Assembly (NCBI RefSeq): GCF_027923545.1
Contig: NZ_BROH01000001.1
Span: 62,001 to 126,000 of the forward strand
DNA length: 64,000 nucleotides
Direction of reading: 5' to 3'
Source: Sinisalibacter aestuarii
GTDB taxonomy: Bacteria; Pseudomonadota; Alphaproteobacteria; Rhodobacterales; Rhodobacteraceae
Shown here: positions 36,425 to 45,723 of the stretch, one piece after another
Layout of the letters: the number at the start of each line of letters is the position of its first letter
Position numbering within the stretch: the stretch's first letter is position 1
Translations under genes and position numbers: made by a program
Notes under the pieces: generated by a model
Told to the model about the DNA's origin: nothing
The model's database searches: none
Seen by the model: only the letters and a program-made list of their open reading frames with translations

Positions 36425-37170
36425 GAACGGACCTCATTCATAAGGCGTCGCATTTCCAAAATTGACCCTTCGAGTCCCCGGAATATTGCCTCGCCAATCA
36501 GAAAATGGCCAATGTTCAATTCCAACACCTCGGGAAAGGCGGCGACCGGCTGCACGGTATCGTAGGTCAGACCGTGCCCCGCATGCACCTCCAGCCCCAG
36601 CCTGTGCGCCAGTGCAGCCCCTCGGGCCAGCCGCGCCAGCTCGGCATCGCGCGCGGCAAAGTCACCGGCATAGTGGAAGTCGCAATAGGCCCCGGTATGA
36701 AGCTCGACCACCGCCGCGCCGATCCGCGCCGACGCCTCGATCTGTTCCGGCTCGTGGCCGATGAACAGGCTCACCCGGATGCCCGCCTCGCGCAGCGGCG
36801 CGATGAAATCGCCCAGCCGGTTTTCCTGCCGCGCCACTTCCAGCCCGCCCTCGGTGGTCACCTCCTGCCGCTTCTCCGGCACGATGCAGACCGCATGCGG
36901 ACGATGGCGCAGCGCGATCTTCTGCATTTCGTCAGTCGCCGCCATTTCGAGGTTCAGCGGCAGGTCCAGCGCCTCCATCAGCCGGTCGATATCCTCGTCC
37001 GAGATATGGCGGCGGTCTTCGCGCAGATGCGCGGTGATCCCGTCCGCCCCGGCCTTCTGCGCCAGTTCGGCGGCGCGCACCGGATCGGGATAGGCCGAAC
37101 CGCGCGCGTTGCGCACCGTGGCGACGTGGTCGATGTTCACGCCCAATCTCAGCTTGCCCAGCGGCTTCAT
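36421..37170 (-). CDS. pdxJ: Pyridoxine 5'-phosphate synthase
   Basis: Makes pyridoxine 5'-phosphate from deoxyxylulose phosphate and aminoacetone phosphate in vitamin B6 synthesis. 249 aa TIM barrel. LRLGVNIDHVATVRNARG at the N-terminus, GADGITAHLREDRRHI, VELHTGAY and VHAGHGL contain substrate-binding residues. ATG 37170 overlaps the DUF2062 stop, with a ribosome site GGGAGAAG. Confidence 0.96.
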   Translation of the reverse strand: MKPLGKLRLGVNIDHVATVRNARGSAYPDPVRAAELAQKAGADGITAHLREDRRHISDEDIDRLMEALDLPLNLEMAATDEMQKIALRHRPHAVCIVPEKRQEVTTEGGLEVARQENRLGDFIAPLREAGIRVSLFIGHEPEQIEASARIGAAVVELHTGAYCDFHYAGDFAARDAELARLARGAALAHRLGLEVHAGHGLTYDTVQPVAAFPEVLELNIGHFLIGEAIFRGLEGSILEMRRLMNEVRS

Positions 37171-37847
37171 CTGACTTCTCCCTTGCCGTTCCCCTCGCTC
37201 CGGGCCGCCGCTGCCGCAGCTTCCGCCCGGATCGCCTGTTCCGCCATGCGCTTTTCATACCGCTTTTTCAAGCGCTTGATACGCGCCTTCTGGTAGGCGG
37301 TGATAACGGGGTTGGCGAGGCCATAGGCGATCATCGCGGCGCCCAGCCCCGGCATCAGCCCGCCCACCGTGTAGGGCAGAAAAACCCGGTGGAAGAGCCG
37401 CTGGATGCCGCCCCATTCGGCGTGGCGCGGGGTGAAGATGGCAAGAAAGTTGTTCCACAGATCCCAGAGCGCATGGCCCACCGCCTCGACCACCTGCGGC
37501 AGATGCATATCCATCGGCATCCCGAGAAAGCGCGACCCGAGGTCGAGGCTGAGCTCGGCGATGAACGGGAATGTAAGCGGGTTGCCGACAAAGGTCGCCA
37601 GCAGCGCCGCCAGGATATTGCCGCGGATGACCCAGGCGATCAGGACGGCGGTGACAAAATGCAGCCCGAAAAACGGGGTGAAGCAGACGAACACCCCGGC
37701 GGCGATCCCGCGCGAGATGCGGTGAGCCGGGTCGGGCAGCCGCCTTATGCGGTGAATCACATAGCGCGCCGCGCGGTACCACCCACCGCGGGGGTAGAAG
37801 AATTCGAGCACAGCCCTTGCCCATGTGCGCGGGTTTCGCTTGAACAC
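37167..37847 (-). CDS. DUF2062 membrane protein
   Basis: 226 aa. Starts with a basic arm (MFKRNPRTWARAVLEFFYPR), then hydrophobic helices including the FTPFFGLHFVTAVLIAWVI segment and GNPLTFPF, the hallmark of DUF2062. The C-terminus is a charged helix rich in Lys/Arg/Ala. In many alphaproteobacteria it accompanies rsh and pdxJ. Function unknown. It follows rsh by 31 bases. Confidence 0.88.
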   Translation of the reverse strand: MFKRNPRTWARAVLEFFYPRGGWYRAARYVIHRIRRLPDPAHRISRGIAAGVFVCFTPFFGLHFVTAVLIAWVIRGNILAALLATFVGNPLTFPFIAELSLDLGSRFLGMPMDMHLPQVVEAVGHALWDLWNNFLAIFTPRHAEWGGIQRLFHRVFLPYTVGGLMPGLGAAMIAYGLANPVITAYQKARIKRLKKRYEKRMAEQAIRAEAAAAAARSEGNGKGEVR

Positions 37848-37878
37848 CTGTCAATCCCCTTGCAGGCGGCGGTTGCGG

Positions 37879-40020
37879 TCAGGGTGCGCGAGCCAGATCC
37901 CGGTGGCGGCGTATTTCGGCCACGTCGCTGTCGGCTTCGAGCACAAGCATCACGGCGTGAAGGTGCTCAATGTCTCGCAGATCCACGTCGATAATAAGGC
38001 GATAATAGTCCGGTTTGCGGTCAATGAACCGCAGGTCCGAGATATTCGCCTTCTGCTCGCCGATCAACGTGCAAATCCGCCCCAGCACGCCGGCATCATT
38101 GGCGATCACCACGTCGAGGCTTACCGTATGCACCGCGGCATGCTGGCCCGAATGCCATTGCACATCGACCCAACGGCTTGATTCTTCAGCCAGTTCTTCA
38201 AGCGCGTGGCAGTCGATCGCATGCACCATCACGCCCTTGCCGCGGTAGCTGATGCCCACGATCCGCTCGCCGGGCACCGGCTGGCAGCATTCGGCACGCT
38301 GGAAGGTCTGGCCCGGATCGAGGCCGACGACGGCGCGCCTGGCGTCGATCTCACCGCCTTCCTTCGCCGTCGGGTACAGCGTGGCCACCACGTCGCGCGC
38401 CGCAAGCTCCGCCGAACCGAGCTGGGCCAGAAGCTCATCGGTATTGACCAGGCCAAGCTGCTTGGCCGCAGTTTCCAGCGCCTTATCGGTGGCACGCCGC
38501 CCGACATGTTCGAACGCCACCCGCGCCAGTTCGCGCCCGAGCTTGATGAAGCGCTCGCGGTCTTCCTCGCGCAGCCGCCGCCGGATCGCCGCCTTGGCGC
38601 GGCCCGTCACCACGATATCCAGCCAGGTCGCCTGCGGGCTCTGCCCCTCGGCGGTGATGATCTCGACCGACTGGCCGTTCTTGATCCGGGTCCAGAGCGG
38701 CACGCGAATACCGTCGACCTTGGCGCCGACGCAGCTATCGCCGATCCGCGTGTGGATCGCATAGGCGAAGTCGAGCGGCGTGCCGCCACGCGGCAGCTTC
38801 ACCACCTCGCCCTTGGGCGTGAAGCAGAACACCTGGTCGGTGTACATTTCGAGCTTCACATGTTCGAGGAAGTCGTCGTAATCGTCCGAGTTCTCAAACC
38901 GTTCGGTGAGCGCGGCCAGCCATTTCGCGGGATCGACGGCAAAGGGGTTCTCGGCCCGCACCCCATCGCGGTACGACCAGTGCGCGGCCACGCCCGCCTC
39001 GGCCACCTCGTGCATCTCGCGGGTGCGGATCTGCACCTCCACCCGCTTGCCGTCGCGCCCCGACACGGTGGTGTGGATCGAGCGATAGCCGTTCGATTTC
39101 GGCTGCGAGATGTAATCCTTGAACCGGCCAGGCACCGAGCGCCAGCGCTGGTGGATCACCCCGAGCACGCCGTAGCAATCCATCTCGCTATGGGTAATGA
39201 CCCGAAAACCGTAGGTGTCGGACAGCCGCGAGAAGGGCTGATCCTTTTCCTGCATCTTGCGCCAGATCGAATAGGGCTTCTTGGCCCGGCCGAACACATC
39301 GGCACTGATCCCGGCACGGTCGAGCTCCTTGCGGATGTCGGAGGTGATCTTGTTGATCACGTCGCCCGATTCGCGCTGCAACCGGATGAAGCGGCGGATG
39401 ATCGAGGCGCGCGCTTCGGGGTTCAGCACGTGAAAGGCGAGGTCTTCCAGCTCCTCGCGCATCCATTGCATCCCCATACGGCCCGCGAGGGGCGCATAGA
39501 TGTCCATCGTTTCGCGGCTTTTCTGCACCTGCTTTTCGGGGCGCATATGCTTGATCGTCCGCATGTTGTGCAGACGGTCGGCGAGCTTGACGAGGATCAC
39601 CCGCAGATCCTTCGACATCGCCATGAACAGCTTGCGGAAATTTTCCGCCTGCTTCGTCTCGGTCGAGGACAGTTGCAGGTTGGTGAGCTTGGTCACCCCG
39701 TCAACCAGCTCCGCCACGTCGCGCCCGAACCGCTTTTCGACCTCGGTGAAGGTCGATTTCGTATCTTCGATCGTGTCGTGCAGAAGCGCGGTGATGATCG
39801 TGGCGTCATCCAGCCGCTGCTCGGCGAGAATATGCGCCACCGCGACGGGATGGGAGAAATAGGGTTCGCCCGACTGGCGAGACTGCCCCTCATGCATCGC
39901 CATCCCGTAGGCGAATGCCTCGCGGATCAGCTTATCGTTCGACTTCGGGTTATAGGCGCGAACCTGGGCGACAAGCTCTTCGGGATCGAGTTCGGCGAGT
40001 GTCGCAACCTGTCCGGGCAA
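37879..40020 (-). CDS. rsh: Bifunctional (p)ppGpp synthetase/hydrolase (RelA/SpoT homologue)
   Basis: Makes and degrades the stringent-response alarmone. 713 aa with four regions in order: HD hydrolase (ALLHDTIEDT), synthetase (FRVITHSEMDCYGVLG ... KSNGYRSIHT), TGS domain (VFCFTPKGEVVKLPRGGTPL) and a C-terminal ACT domain ending near VAEIRRHRDLARA. The start is a TTG at 40020 with AAGGA 7 bases upstream; no ATG is available before the conserved sequence. A TTG start usually lowers translation. It lies 10 bases after rpoZ. Confidence 0.94.
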   Translation of the reverse strand: MPGQVATLAELDPEELVAQVRAYNPKSNDKLIREAFAYGMAMHEGQSRQSGEPYFSHPVAVAHILAEQRLDDATIITALLHDTIEDTKSTFTEVEKRFGRDVAELVDGVTKLTNLQLSSTETKQAENFRKLFMAMSKDLRVILVKLADRLHNMRTIKHMRPEKQVQKSRETMDIYAPLAGRMGMQWMREELEDLAFHVLNPEARASIIRRFIRLQRESGDVINKITSDIRKELDRAGISADVFGRAKKPYSIWRKMQEKDQPFSRLSDTYGFRVITHSEMDCYGVLGVIHQRWRSVPGRFKDYISQPKSNGYRSIHTTVSGRDGKRVEVQIRTREMHEVAEAGVAAHWSYRDGVRAENPFAVDPAKWLAALTERFENSDDYDDFLEHVKLEMYTDQVFCFTPKGEVVKLPRGGTPLDFAYAIHTRIGDSCVGAKVDGIRVPLWTRIKNGQSVEIITAEGQSPQATWLDIVVTGRAKAAIRRRLREEDRERFIKLGRELARVAFEHVGRRATDKALETAAKQLGLVNTDELLAQLGSAELAARDVVATLYPTAKEGGEIDARRAVVGLDPGQTFQRAECCQPVPGERIVGISYRGKGVMVHAIDCHALEELAEESSRWVDVQWHSGQHAAVHTVSLDVVIANDAGVLGRICTLIGEQKANISDLRFIDRKPDYYRLIIDVDLRDIEHLHAVMLVLEADSDVAEIRRHRDLARAP

Positions 40021-40030
40021 GGCTTTGTCC

Positions 40031-40387
40031 TTAGCCCTGACCCTGAGCTTCCATCAGCGCCCGCAGGAGGTTTTCCTCGGTCATGTCGTCCTCGACGGGC
40101 TTGTCGGCCGCCTCGGCGCCCATGAGCAGCGCCATCTGGTCTTCTTCCGGCTCGTCGACTTCGATCTGGGTCTGCTGGCTTTCGATCATCCGCTCGGTGA
40201 GATCGTCCGCCGTCTGGGTTTCGTCGGCGATTTCGCGCAGCGCCACGACCGGGTTCTTGTCGTTGTCGCGGTCCACGGTGATCGGCGCACCGGCCGAGAT
40301 TTCGCGCGCACGGTGGGCGGCGAGCATCACCAGGTCGAACCGGTTCGGAACCTTGTCAACGCAATCTTCAACCGTCACGCGGGCCAT
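40031..40387 (-). CDS. rpoZ: RNA polymerase omega subunit
   Basis: Stabilises the beta' subunit of RNA polymerase and influences ppGpp response. 118 aa; [23 protein letters not shown] is the omega signature. The acidic C-terminal tail is longer than E. coli's 91 aa, common for alphaproteobacteria. Preceded by TTGGAG. First gene of the operon rpoZ-rsh-DUF2062-pdxJ-secreted protein-acpS. Confidence 0.95.
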   Translation of the reverse strand: MARVTVEDCVDKVPNRFDLVMLAAHRAREISAGAPITVDRDNDKNPVVALREIADETQTADDLTERMIESQQTQIEVDEPEEDQMALLMGAEAADKPVEDDMTEENLLRALMEAQGQG

Positions 40388-40426
40388 GGGTCACTCCAAT
40401 CAGGGATATCGGGCGTTCGAGCGGGC

Positions 40427-40455
40427 TATGTATGCGCAGAATCTCTTATTGACAA
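40427..40455 (-). promoter_or_regulatory. Sigma70-type promoter of rpoZ
   Basis: On the minus strand TTGTCA (40455-40450), a 17-base spacer and TACATA (40432-40427). The predicted start is about 30 bases from the rpoZ ATG. It drives the stringent-response operon. Confidence 0.7.
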
Positions 40456-40490
40456 GGGAAATCGCAGTAAATGCCCCGTGAAATGGCAGC

Positions 40491-40514
40491 GGCGGGGCCT
40501 TGTCGGGCCCCGCC
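40491..40514 (-). terminator. GC-rich hairpin after the peroxiredoxin gene
   Basis: GGCGGGGCC (40491-40499) pairs with GGCCCCGCC (40506-40514). No long T-run follows on the minus strand, so it may be a weak terminator protecting the rpoZ promoter from readthrough. Confidence 0.55.
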
Positions 40515-40531
40515 TTTGCGAAAGTCTGGCC

Positions 40532-41185
40532 TCAGATCGCCCTGGTGGCGAAGTACCAGTCGGTCACCTCGACGCCCTCGCCGGCATCGGCCATGCGGGC
40601 ATCGGCAGCCGCGTCGGTGGCCGGCGGCGGGACAATCACGCGCTCGCCCGGCACCCAGTTTTCCGGCATCGCGCATTTGTGCTCGTCGGCGGTCTGGAGC
40701 GCCACCACAAGGCGGTGGATTTCGTCCACCGAGCGGCCCGCATTCATCGGGTAATAGACCATCGCGCGCAGCACGCCCTCGGGGTCGATGATGAAGGTCG
40801 CGCGGACAGCCGCCGTATCGGAGGCGCCGGGCTGGATCATGCCATAGGCATTGGCCACCTTCATGTTGAGGTCGGCGATGATCGGGAACTTGATCTCGAC
40901 GTTCCACTTTTCCTTGATGTTACGCGCCCAGGCGATGTGCGAGTGCACCGAGTCGATCGACAGGCCGATCAGCTCCACACCCATCGCCTTGAACTCGTCC
41001 TGCTTCCGGGCGAAGCCGATGAATTCGGTGGTGCAGACGGGCGTGAAATCAGCCGGGTGCGAGAACAGGATGAGCCACTTGCCCTTGTAGTCGCCGAGCG
41101 ACTTCTGGCCATGGGTCGTGGGCGCGTCAAAGGCCGGGGCGGGCCGGTTCAGTTGCGGGCCGGCGATGATGGTTTCTTCGGTCAT
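40532..41185 (-). CDS. Peroxiredoxin (Prx6/AhpC2 type)
   Basis: Thiol peroxidase, 217 aa. Peroxidatic Cys51 in PADFTPVCTTEF (P-x3-T-x2-C) and a second Cys171 in HKCAMPENWVPG, a position used for resolving disulfide in archaeal-type Prx6 relatives. The start at 41185 has AAGGAGAG upstream and the upstream open frame is antisense to oxyR. It diverges from an OxyR-like regulator with a 118-base gap, the classic oxidative stress pair. Confidence 0.93.
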   Translation of the reverse strand: MTEETIIAGPQLNRPAPAFDAPTTHGQKSLGDYKGKWLILFSHPADFTPVCTTEFIGFARKQDEFKAMGVELIGLSIDSVHSHIAWARNIKEKWNVEIKFPIIADLNMKVANAYGMIQPGASDTAAVRATFIIDPEGVLRAMVYYPMNAGRSVDEIHRLVVALQTADEHKCAMPENWVPGERVIVPPPATDAAADARMADAGEGVEVTDWYFATRAI

Positions 41186-41303
41186 TGTATCTCTCCTTTG
41201 ATGTCTTGGTGAAAGCGTGTCGCCTTCGATGAGACTGAGATAGGAGATGGACTTAGATTGTTGAAACGAATAAAACCAACTTAAGTAATCGAGAAAAACG
41301 ATC
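41186..41303. promoter_or_regulatory. Divergent peroxiredoxin/OxyR promoter region
   Basis: 118 bases, AT-rich in the half near oxyR (about 41245-41300: ATTGTTG, GAATAAAACC, AACTTAAGTAATC). OxyR sites should lie here; no clean ATAG-N7-CTAT set is visible, only partial ATAG motifs at about 41235. The oxyR start has only GAGAAAA upstream. Confidence 0.4.
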
Positions 41304-42209
41304 ATGATCCTTCCCACCCTGCGCCAGCTCCGCTTTCTCACCGCTCTGGCCGACGAGCTGCATTTCGGCCGCGCCGCCGACCGCTGCCTGGTGACGCAAT
41401 CCACGCTCTCGACCGGGCTGAAAGAGCTTGAGGCGATCCTTGGCGCGCCTGTTGCCGAACGCACCAAACGCTCGGTGATGCTCACCCCGCTCGGTGCGGA
41501 ACTGGCCGAGCGGGCGCGCGGGGTGCTCACCGATGTGGGTGAAATGGTGGAGCTTGCCCGGCGCGAGGCGGGCATTCTGCGCGGGCCGCTCCGGCTCGGT
41601 TCGATCCCCACTATCGGGCCGTTTCTGTTCCCCCGCCTGATGCCCCGGCTGAAACGCGATTACCCCGAGCTTACGCTTTATCTGCGCGAGGAACTCACCG
41701 AGGGCCTGATCGACGGACTGCGCGCCGGGCGGCTTGACGTGATCCTGATCGCCCTCCCCTTCGATATCGGCGATCTCGCGTCGGACTCGCTGTTCATGGA
41801 CGGCTACCAGCTGGCCTCCGAGCGCGGCCACCCGCTCGCGGGCAGCACGCCGGTGCATGGCGCCGATCTCGACGAAGAAACGCTGCTGCTGCTCGAACGC
41901 GGCCATTGCCTGCAGCGCCACGCGCTCGCCGCTTTCCCCGACAGCCACGCGCGGCAGGACGAAAGCTTTGCCGCCACCTCGCTGGCCACACTGATCGCCA
42001 TGGTGGAGGAAGGCATCGGCATCACCCTGCTGCCACAACTGGTGATCGACGCCGGTGCAACGCGCAACGCCAATATTGCGTTGACGCCGCTGGAAGGCGC
42101 CTGGCCGCGCGAGGTGATCCTGGCCTGGCGGAAGTCGTCGGCACGGGCGGAGGATTTCAAGGTGCTCGCGCATATCCTGCGCGAAGAGCGGGCGCGGCTG
42201 GCAGGCTAG
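41304..42209 (+). CDS. oxyR: OxyR-like LysR-type peroxide regulator, partner Cys missing
   Basis: 301 aa. HTH (LRQLRFLTALADELHFGRAADRCLVTQ with STLSTGLKELE) and an effector domain. E. coli OxyR senses peroxide by a Cys199-Cys208 disulfide. Here Cys202 (ERGHCLQRHAL) aligns with Cys199 but the residue aligned with Cys208 is Phe211 (HALAAFPDSH). Another Cys28 is in the HTH. Adjacent to peroxiredoxin, so the regulatory target fits. It may use an alternative resolving thiol or respond through Cys202 alone, or it may be a different LysR regulator of the peroxiredoxin. The last 4 bases overlap the convergent phosphatase gene. Confidence 0.85.
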   Translation: MILPTLRQLRFLTALADELHFGRAADRCLVTQSTLSTGLKELEAILGAPVAERTKRSVMLTPLGAELAERARGVLTDVGEMVELARREAGILRGPLRLGSIPTIGPFLFPRLMPRLKRDYPELTLYLREELTEGLIDGLRAGRLDVILIALPFDIGDLASDSLFMDGYQLASERGHPLAGSTPVHGADLDEETLLLLERGHCLQRHALAAFPDSHARQDESFAATSLATLIAMVEEGIGITLLPQLVIDAGATRNANIALTPLEGAWPREVILAWRKSSARAEDFKVLAHILREERARLAG

Positions 42210-42709
42210 CCGCGCAGCCTGCCCCACATCGGCTGCGCCGCCCAGGCGAGTTGTTCATCCGTCTCGATGGCACAGGGGCGCACATCCCGCAGCCGCGCCA
42301 GCGCCGGATCGGCCAGTTCGCCCGCTTCGACCATCAGCCGCAACACCGCCATGCCCGACCGCCCACAGCCGCCGAAGCAATGGGCGAGTACCTTTCCGCC
42401 GACCCCAAGCACGGCCAGCGCGGCAGCGGAAGCCTCGGGCCAACCCTGTGTGAGCGCCGGGCTGCCAGCACCGAGATCGGCCACCGGCAGGTGCCGCCAA
42501 TCCACACCGGCCCGGCCGAGATCCGACCCGAGCGCCGACGCGCCGACCGCCGCGAGTTCCGCAACCGTGGTCATGGTAAGGACGAGACCGGGGCGCCAGT
42601 CGAGGATCGCCGCCAGATCGCCCGCATAATCGCCGCCCCGTCCGGGGATCGGGCAAAGCCCAAGCTCTCCACCCGCGACGGGAAGCGATGCGATCTGAAA
42701 TCCCTGCAT
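42206..42709 (-). CDS. Protein-tyrosine phosphatase-like protein (HC-x5-R)
   Basis: 167 aa. The catalytic loop AHCFGGCGRSGM matches the HC-x5-R(S/T) active site of dual-specificity phosphatases, with an upstream D (WRHLPVADL) that could be the general acid. No membrane or signal segment. The substrate is unknown. ATG 42709 follows GGAGG; a further upstream codon at 42754 is unlikely. Situated between oxyR and cbbR on the minus strand, with no obvious coupling to either. Confidence 0.8.
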   Translation of the reverse strand: MQGFQIASLPVAGGELGLCPIPGRGGDYAGDLAAILDWRPGLVLTMTTVAELAAVGASALGSDLGRAGVDWRHLPVADLGAGSPALTQGWPEASAAALAVLGVGGKVLAHCFGGCGRSGMAVLRLMVEAGELADPALARLRDVRPCAIETDEQLAWAAQPMWGRLRG

Positions 42710-42790
42710 GACGATCCTCCATGCTCCGGCCAATCCCGCCCGGGACTTTGCCAATCCGTAGCGCGCGCCCCGTGCACGGCAAGCCCTACC

Positions 42791-43714
42791 TCACAATTGC
42801 GGCAGAAAGCTCCCCTTCATGCCCGAAATATGCGTGCGGATACGCCGCGCGGCGGGCGAGAGCGGCACATCGGCCCGGGCAAGCAGATACCAGGCGCGCT
42901 CGATCGGCAGGCCGGGCATATCGAGCGTCACCAGCCGTCCGCCATGCAGTTCTTCAACCACCGTGTGCTGCGAGATCAGCGCGATCCCCAGCCCGGCCAT
43001 CACGGCCTGCTTGATCGTCTCGTTCGAGCTCATCGTCGTCATGTCGTAAATCCGGCCCTCGCCGATCCGGTCGAGAAACCGGGTCATCAGGATACGGGTG
43101 CCCGATCCTTCTTCGCGGGCGATGAAGGTTTCGTCGATCAGGTCTTCCGGGTCGATCCTGTCGCGCTTTGCAAGCCAGTGGTCGGGCGGCGCGATCAGCA
43201 CATGCGGATGCGGCCCGACCGGCTCGGAGTGATTGATCGGAAAGCGCGGCGGGCGGCCCATGATGGCAAGCTGCACCTGCCGGCTTTCCAGCGCCGCGAC
43301 CGTCTGCTCGCGGTTGCCGACAACGAGCTCCACCTTGATCTCGGGAAAGACCTGCTTGAGCGTCGCCACGAGCCGCGGCGCGAAATATTTGCCGGTCGAG
43401 ACCACGCCAAGCTGCACCAGCCCCGCGCGCCCGTCGCGCAGTTCCGCGACCGAGCGCATACAGGCATCAAGCTCCACCTCGACACGCCGAATCGTCTCCA
43501 GCACCAGAGCGCCCTCATCGGTGATCTCCATTTTCCCCGAAGGCCCGCGCCGCAGCATTTCGGCGCCCATATTGGCAGCCAGTTGTTTGAGCTGCGTATG
43601 CACCGCCGGGGGTGTGAGACGAATTGCCTCAGCCGCCCGGGTGATCGACCCGTGCTGCGCCACGGCGCTAAGTGCCCGCAATTGCTTGAGAGTTATTGCA
43701 TCTGGCCGGAGCAT
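42791..43714 (-). CDS. cbbR: LysR-type Calvin-cycle regulator CbbR
   Basis: Activates the divergent cbb operon in response to RuBP and other metabolites. 307 aa with N-terminal HTH (ITLKQLRALSAVAQHGSITRAAEAIRLTP split by conserved helix) and effector domain. HQG-type sequence TPPAVHTQLKQLAANMG is characteristic of CbbR. It diverges from cbbF across a 105-base region, the standard arrangement. Start ATG 43714. Confidence 0.94.
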   Translation of the reverse strand: MLRPDAITLKQLRALSAVAQHGSITRAAEAIRLTPPAVHTQLKQLAANMGAEMLRRGPSGKMEITDEGALVLETIRRVEVELDACMRSVAELRDGRAGLVQLGVVSTGKYFAPRLVATLKQVFPEIKVELVVGNREQTVAALESRQVQLAIMGRPPRFPINHSEPVGPHPHVLIAPPDHWLAKRDRIDPEDLIDETFIAREEGSGTRILMTRFLDRIGEGRIYDMTTMSSNETIKQAVMAGLGIALISQHTVVEELHGGRLVTLDMPGLPIERAWYLLARADVPLSPAARRIRTHISGMKGSFLPQL

Positions 43715-43819
43715 ATTAAAAATCTCTTCATGAGTCTTTCTACTTATTAAATTCTATAAACAGCAACAGCATGGCACAGCAAGGGCGTTCCGGTGTGGAG
43801 ACCGGACTTGGGAGGAAAC
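43715..43819. promoter_or_regulatory. cbbR/cbbF divergent control region
   Basis: AT-rich. Contains TNA-N7/8-TNA-type half-sites expected for CbbR (TTA-N7-TAA at 43747-43759; TAA-N8-TCA at 43717-43730) and the palindrome TCATGA (43728-43733). The cbbF ATG at 43820 follows GGGAGGAAAC. A plausible CbbR operator but no experimental support in the sequence. Confidence 0.5.
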
Positions 43820-44830
43820 ATGAGCACCACGGATGTCATTGACGACACGTCGCACATCCCGGCCGAATTGTTGCCGGTGATGGAGGCGTTGGCCCTCGTG
43901 GGCCGCAGCCTGTGCCGCACGATCAAACGGGGGCCGCTTGGCGGCTCGCTTGGCGCGGGGGTTGGCGAAAACCTTGGCGGCGACCAGCAGAAGGCGCTCG
44001 ACGTGATGGCAGATGACGCCTTTGCCGAAGAGCTGAAAAGCACCGCCGTGCGCTATTATGCATCGGAAGAGCAGGACGATGTCGTCGAGCTGAACCCCGA
44101 TGGCCGTTTCGCGCTGGCCATCGACCCGCTCGACGGATCGTCCAACATCGACGTGAACGTCTCCATCGGCACCATCTTCTCGATCTTCGAGGCCAAGAAT
44201 GGCGATCCCGATGGATCGTTTCTGCGCCCCGCCGACGAGCAGCTTGCCGGCGGCTACATCATCTACGGGCCGCAGACCTATATCGTGGTGACCTTTGGCA
44301 ACGGCGTGCAAAGCTACATCTACGACCCCGATACCAATGCCTGGAAACTGGTCGAGACCGCGCACAAGGTGCCGCCGCAGGCCAGCGAATTTGCGATCAA
44401 CGCCTCCAACTACCGGCACTGGAGCCCGGCGATCCGCGCCTATATCGACGATATGCTCGCCGGCGAAACCGGCCCGCATGAGCGCAACTTCAACATGCGC
44501 TGGGTGGCCTCGCTGGTGGCCGAAACGCACCGGATCATGTCGCGCGGCGGCATCTTTCTCTACCCGGGCGACGAGCGGAAGGGCTATGAGCGCGGCCGTT
44601 TGCGGATGGTCTACGAATGCGCGCCCATCGCCTTTCTGATCGAACAGGCGGGCGGCAAGGCCACGGACGGGCATGACCGGATCATGACCCAGCAGGCCCG
44701 TGAGCTGCACGCCCGCACACCCTTCGTCTTCGGATCGGCCGAGAAGGTGGCGCGCGTCGCCGCCTACCAGGATCTGCCCACCGACGAAGTGAACGCCCTT
44801 TTCGGAAATCGCGGCCTGTTCCGCGCCTGA
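43820..44830 (+). CDS. cbbF: Fructose-1,6-bisphosphatase, class I (cbbF)
   Basis: Releases phosphate from fructose 1,6-bisphosphate in RuBP regeneration. 336 aa. [11 protein letters not shown] (101-111) is the metal-binding signature, with YYASEEQDD upstream. First gene of the operon; the start at 43820 has GGGAGGA at good distance, and the longer open frame from 43793 is not needed. Nine bases to cbbP. Confidence 0.96.
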   Translation: MSTTDVIDDTSHIPAELLPVMEALALVGRSLCRTIKRGPLGGSLGAGVGENLGGDQQKALDVMADDAFAEELKSTAVRYYASEEQDDVVELNPDGRFALAIDPLDGSSNIDVNVSIGTIFSIFEAKNGDPDGSFLRPADEQLAGGYIIYGPQTYIVVTFGNGVQSYIYDPDTNAWKLVETAHKVPPQASEFAINASNYRHWSPAIRAYIDDMLAGETGPHERNFNMRWVASLVAETHRIMSRGGIFLYPGDERKGYERGRLRMVYECAPIAFLIEQAGGKATDGHDRIMTQQARELHARTPFVFGSAEKVARVAAYQDLPTDEVNALFGNRGLFRA

Positions 44831-44839
44831 GGAAATATC

Positions 44840-45712
44840 ATGAGCAAGAAACACCCCATCATCTCGGTCACGGGCTCCTCGGGGGCCGGCACCTCGACCG
44901 TCAAAGGCACGTTCGACCAGATCTTCCGCCGCGAGGGCATCAAGGCGGTGTCGATCGAGGGCGATGCCTTCCACAAGTTCAACCGCGCCGACATGAAGGC
45001 CGAGCTGGAACGCCATTATGCCGCCGGCGATCACGGGTTTTCGCATTTCAGCTACGAGGCCAACGAATTGGCCGAGCTGGAGCGCGTGTTCCGCGAATAC
45101 GGCGAAACGGGCAAGGGCAAGACCCGGCATTACGTCCATGACGATAACGAAGCCGAAAAGTACGGCGTGCCGCCGGGCCATTTCACCGAATGGGCGGATT
45201 TCGAGGACGGGTCTGACGTGCTCTTCTATGAGGGCCTGCACGGCGCCGTGGTGAACGACGAGGTGGACCTGCCGAAATATGCCGATCTCAAGATCGGCGT
45301 GGTGCCGGTGATCAACCTTGAATGGATCCAGAAGATCCACCGTGACAAGGCCCAGCGCGGCTATTCGACCGAAGCGGTGACGGATGTGATCCTGCGCCGG
45401 ATGCACGCCTATGTGCATTGCATTACGCCCCAGTTCACCGAGACCGACATCAACTTCCAGCGCGTGCCGGTGGTCGATACCTCGAACCCGTTCATCGCCC
45501 GCTGGATTCCCACCGCCGATGAAAGCCTCGTGGTGATCCGGTTCAAGAACCCCCGCGGCATCGACTTCCCCTATCTCACCAGCATGATCGAAGGCAGCTG
45601 GATGAGCCGGGCGAACTCGATCGTCATCCCGGGCGGCAAGATGGACCTGGCCATGCAGCTCATCTTCACCCCGATGATCGAGCGCCTCGTCTCGACCTCG
45701 AAGCGCGTTTGA
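44840..45712 (+). CDS. cbbP: Phosphoribulokinase
   Basis: Phosphorylates ribulose 5-phosphate to RuBP, the CO2 acceptor. 290 aa, bacterial type. P-loop GSSGAGTST (12-20) near the N-terminus; KVRHY-type segment (TRHYVHDD) and [14 protein letters not shown] with the Asp/Glu residues for Mg and substrate. No redox-active Cys pair of the plant type is obvious. Spacing of about 11 bases to cbbT. Confidence 0.96.
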   Translation: MSKKHPIISVTGSSGAGTSTVKGTFDQIFRREGIKAVSIEGDAFHKFNRADMKAELERHYAAGDHGFSHFSYEANELAELERVFREYGETGKGKTRHYVHDDNEAEKYGVPPGHFTEWADFEDGSDVLFYEGLHGAVVNDEVDLPKYADLKIGVVPVINLEWIQKIHRDKAQRGYSTEAVTDVILRRMHAYVHCITPQFTETDINFQRVPVVDTSNPFIARWIPTADESLVVIRFKNPRGIDFPYLTSMIEGSWMSRANSIVIPGGKMDLAMQLIFTPMIERLVSTSKRV

Positions 45713-45723
45713 GGAGCAGCGCG

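Noticed and set aside
40491-40514. Strong intrinsic terminator for a plus-strand gene
   Set aside because: No plus-strand gene reads into it; if it acts it serves the minus-strand peroxiredoxin, and lacks a T-run there.
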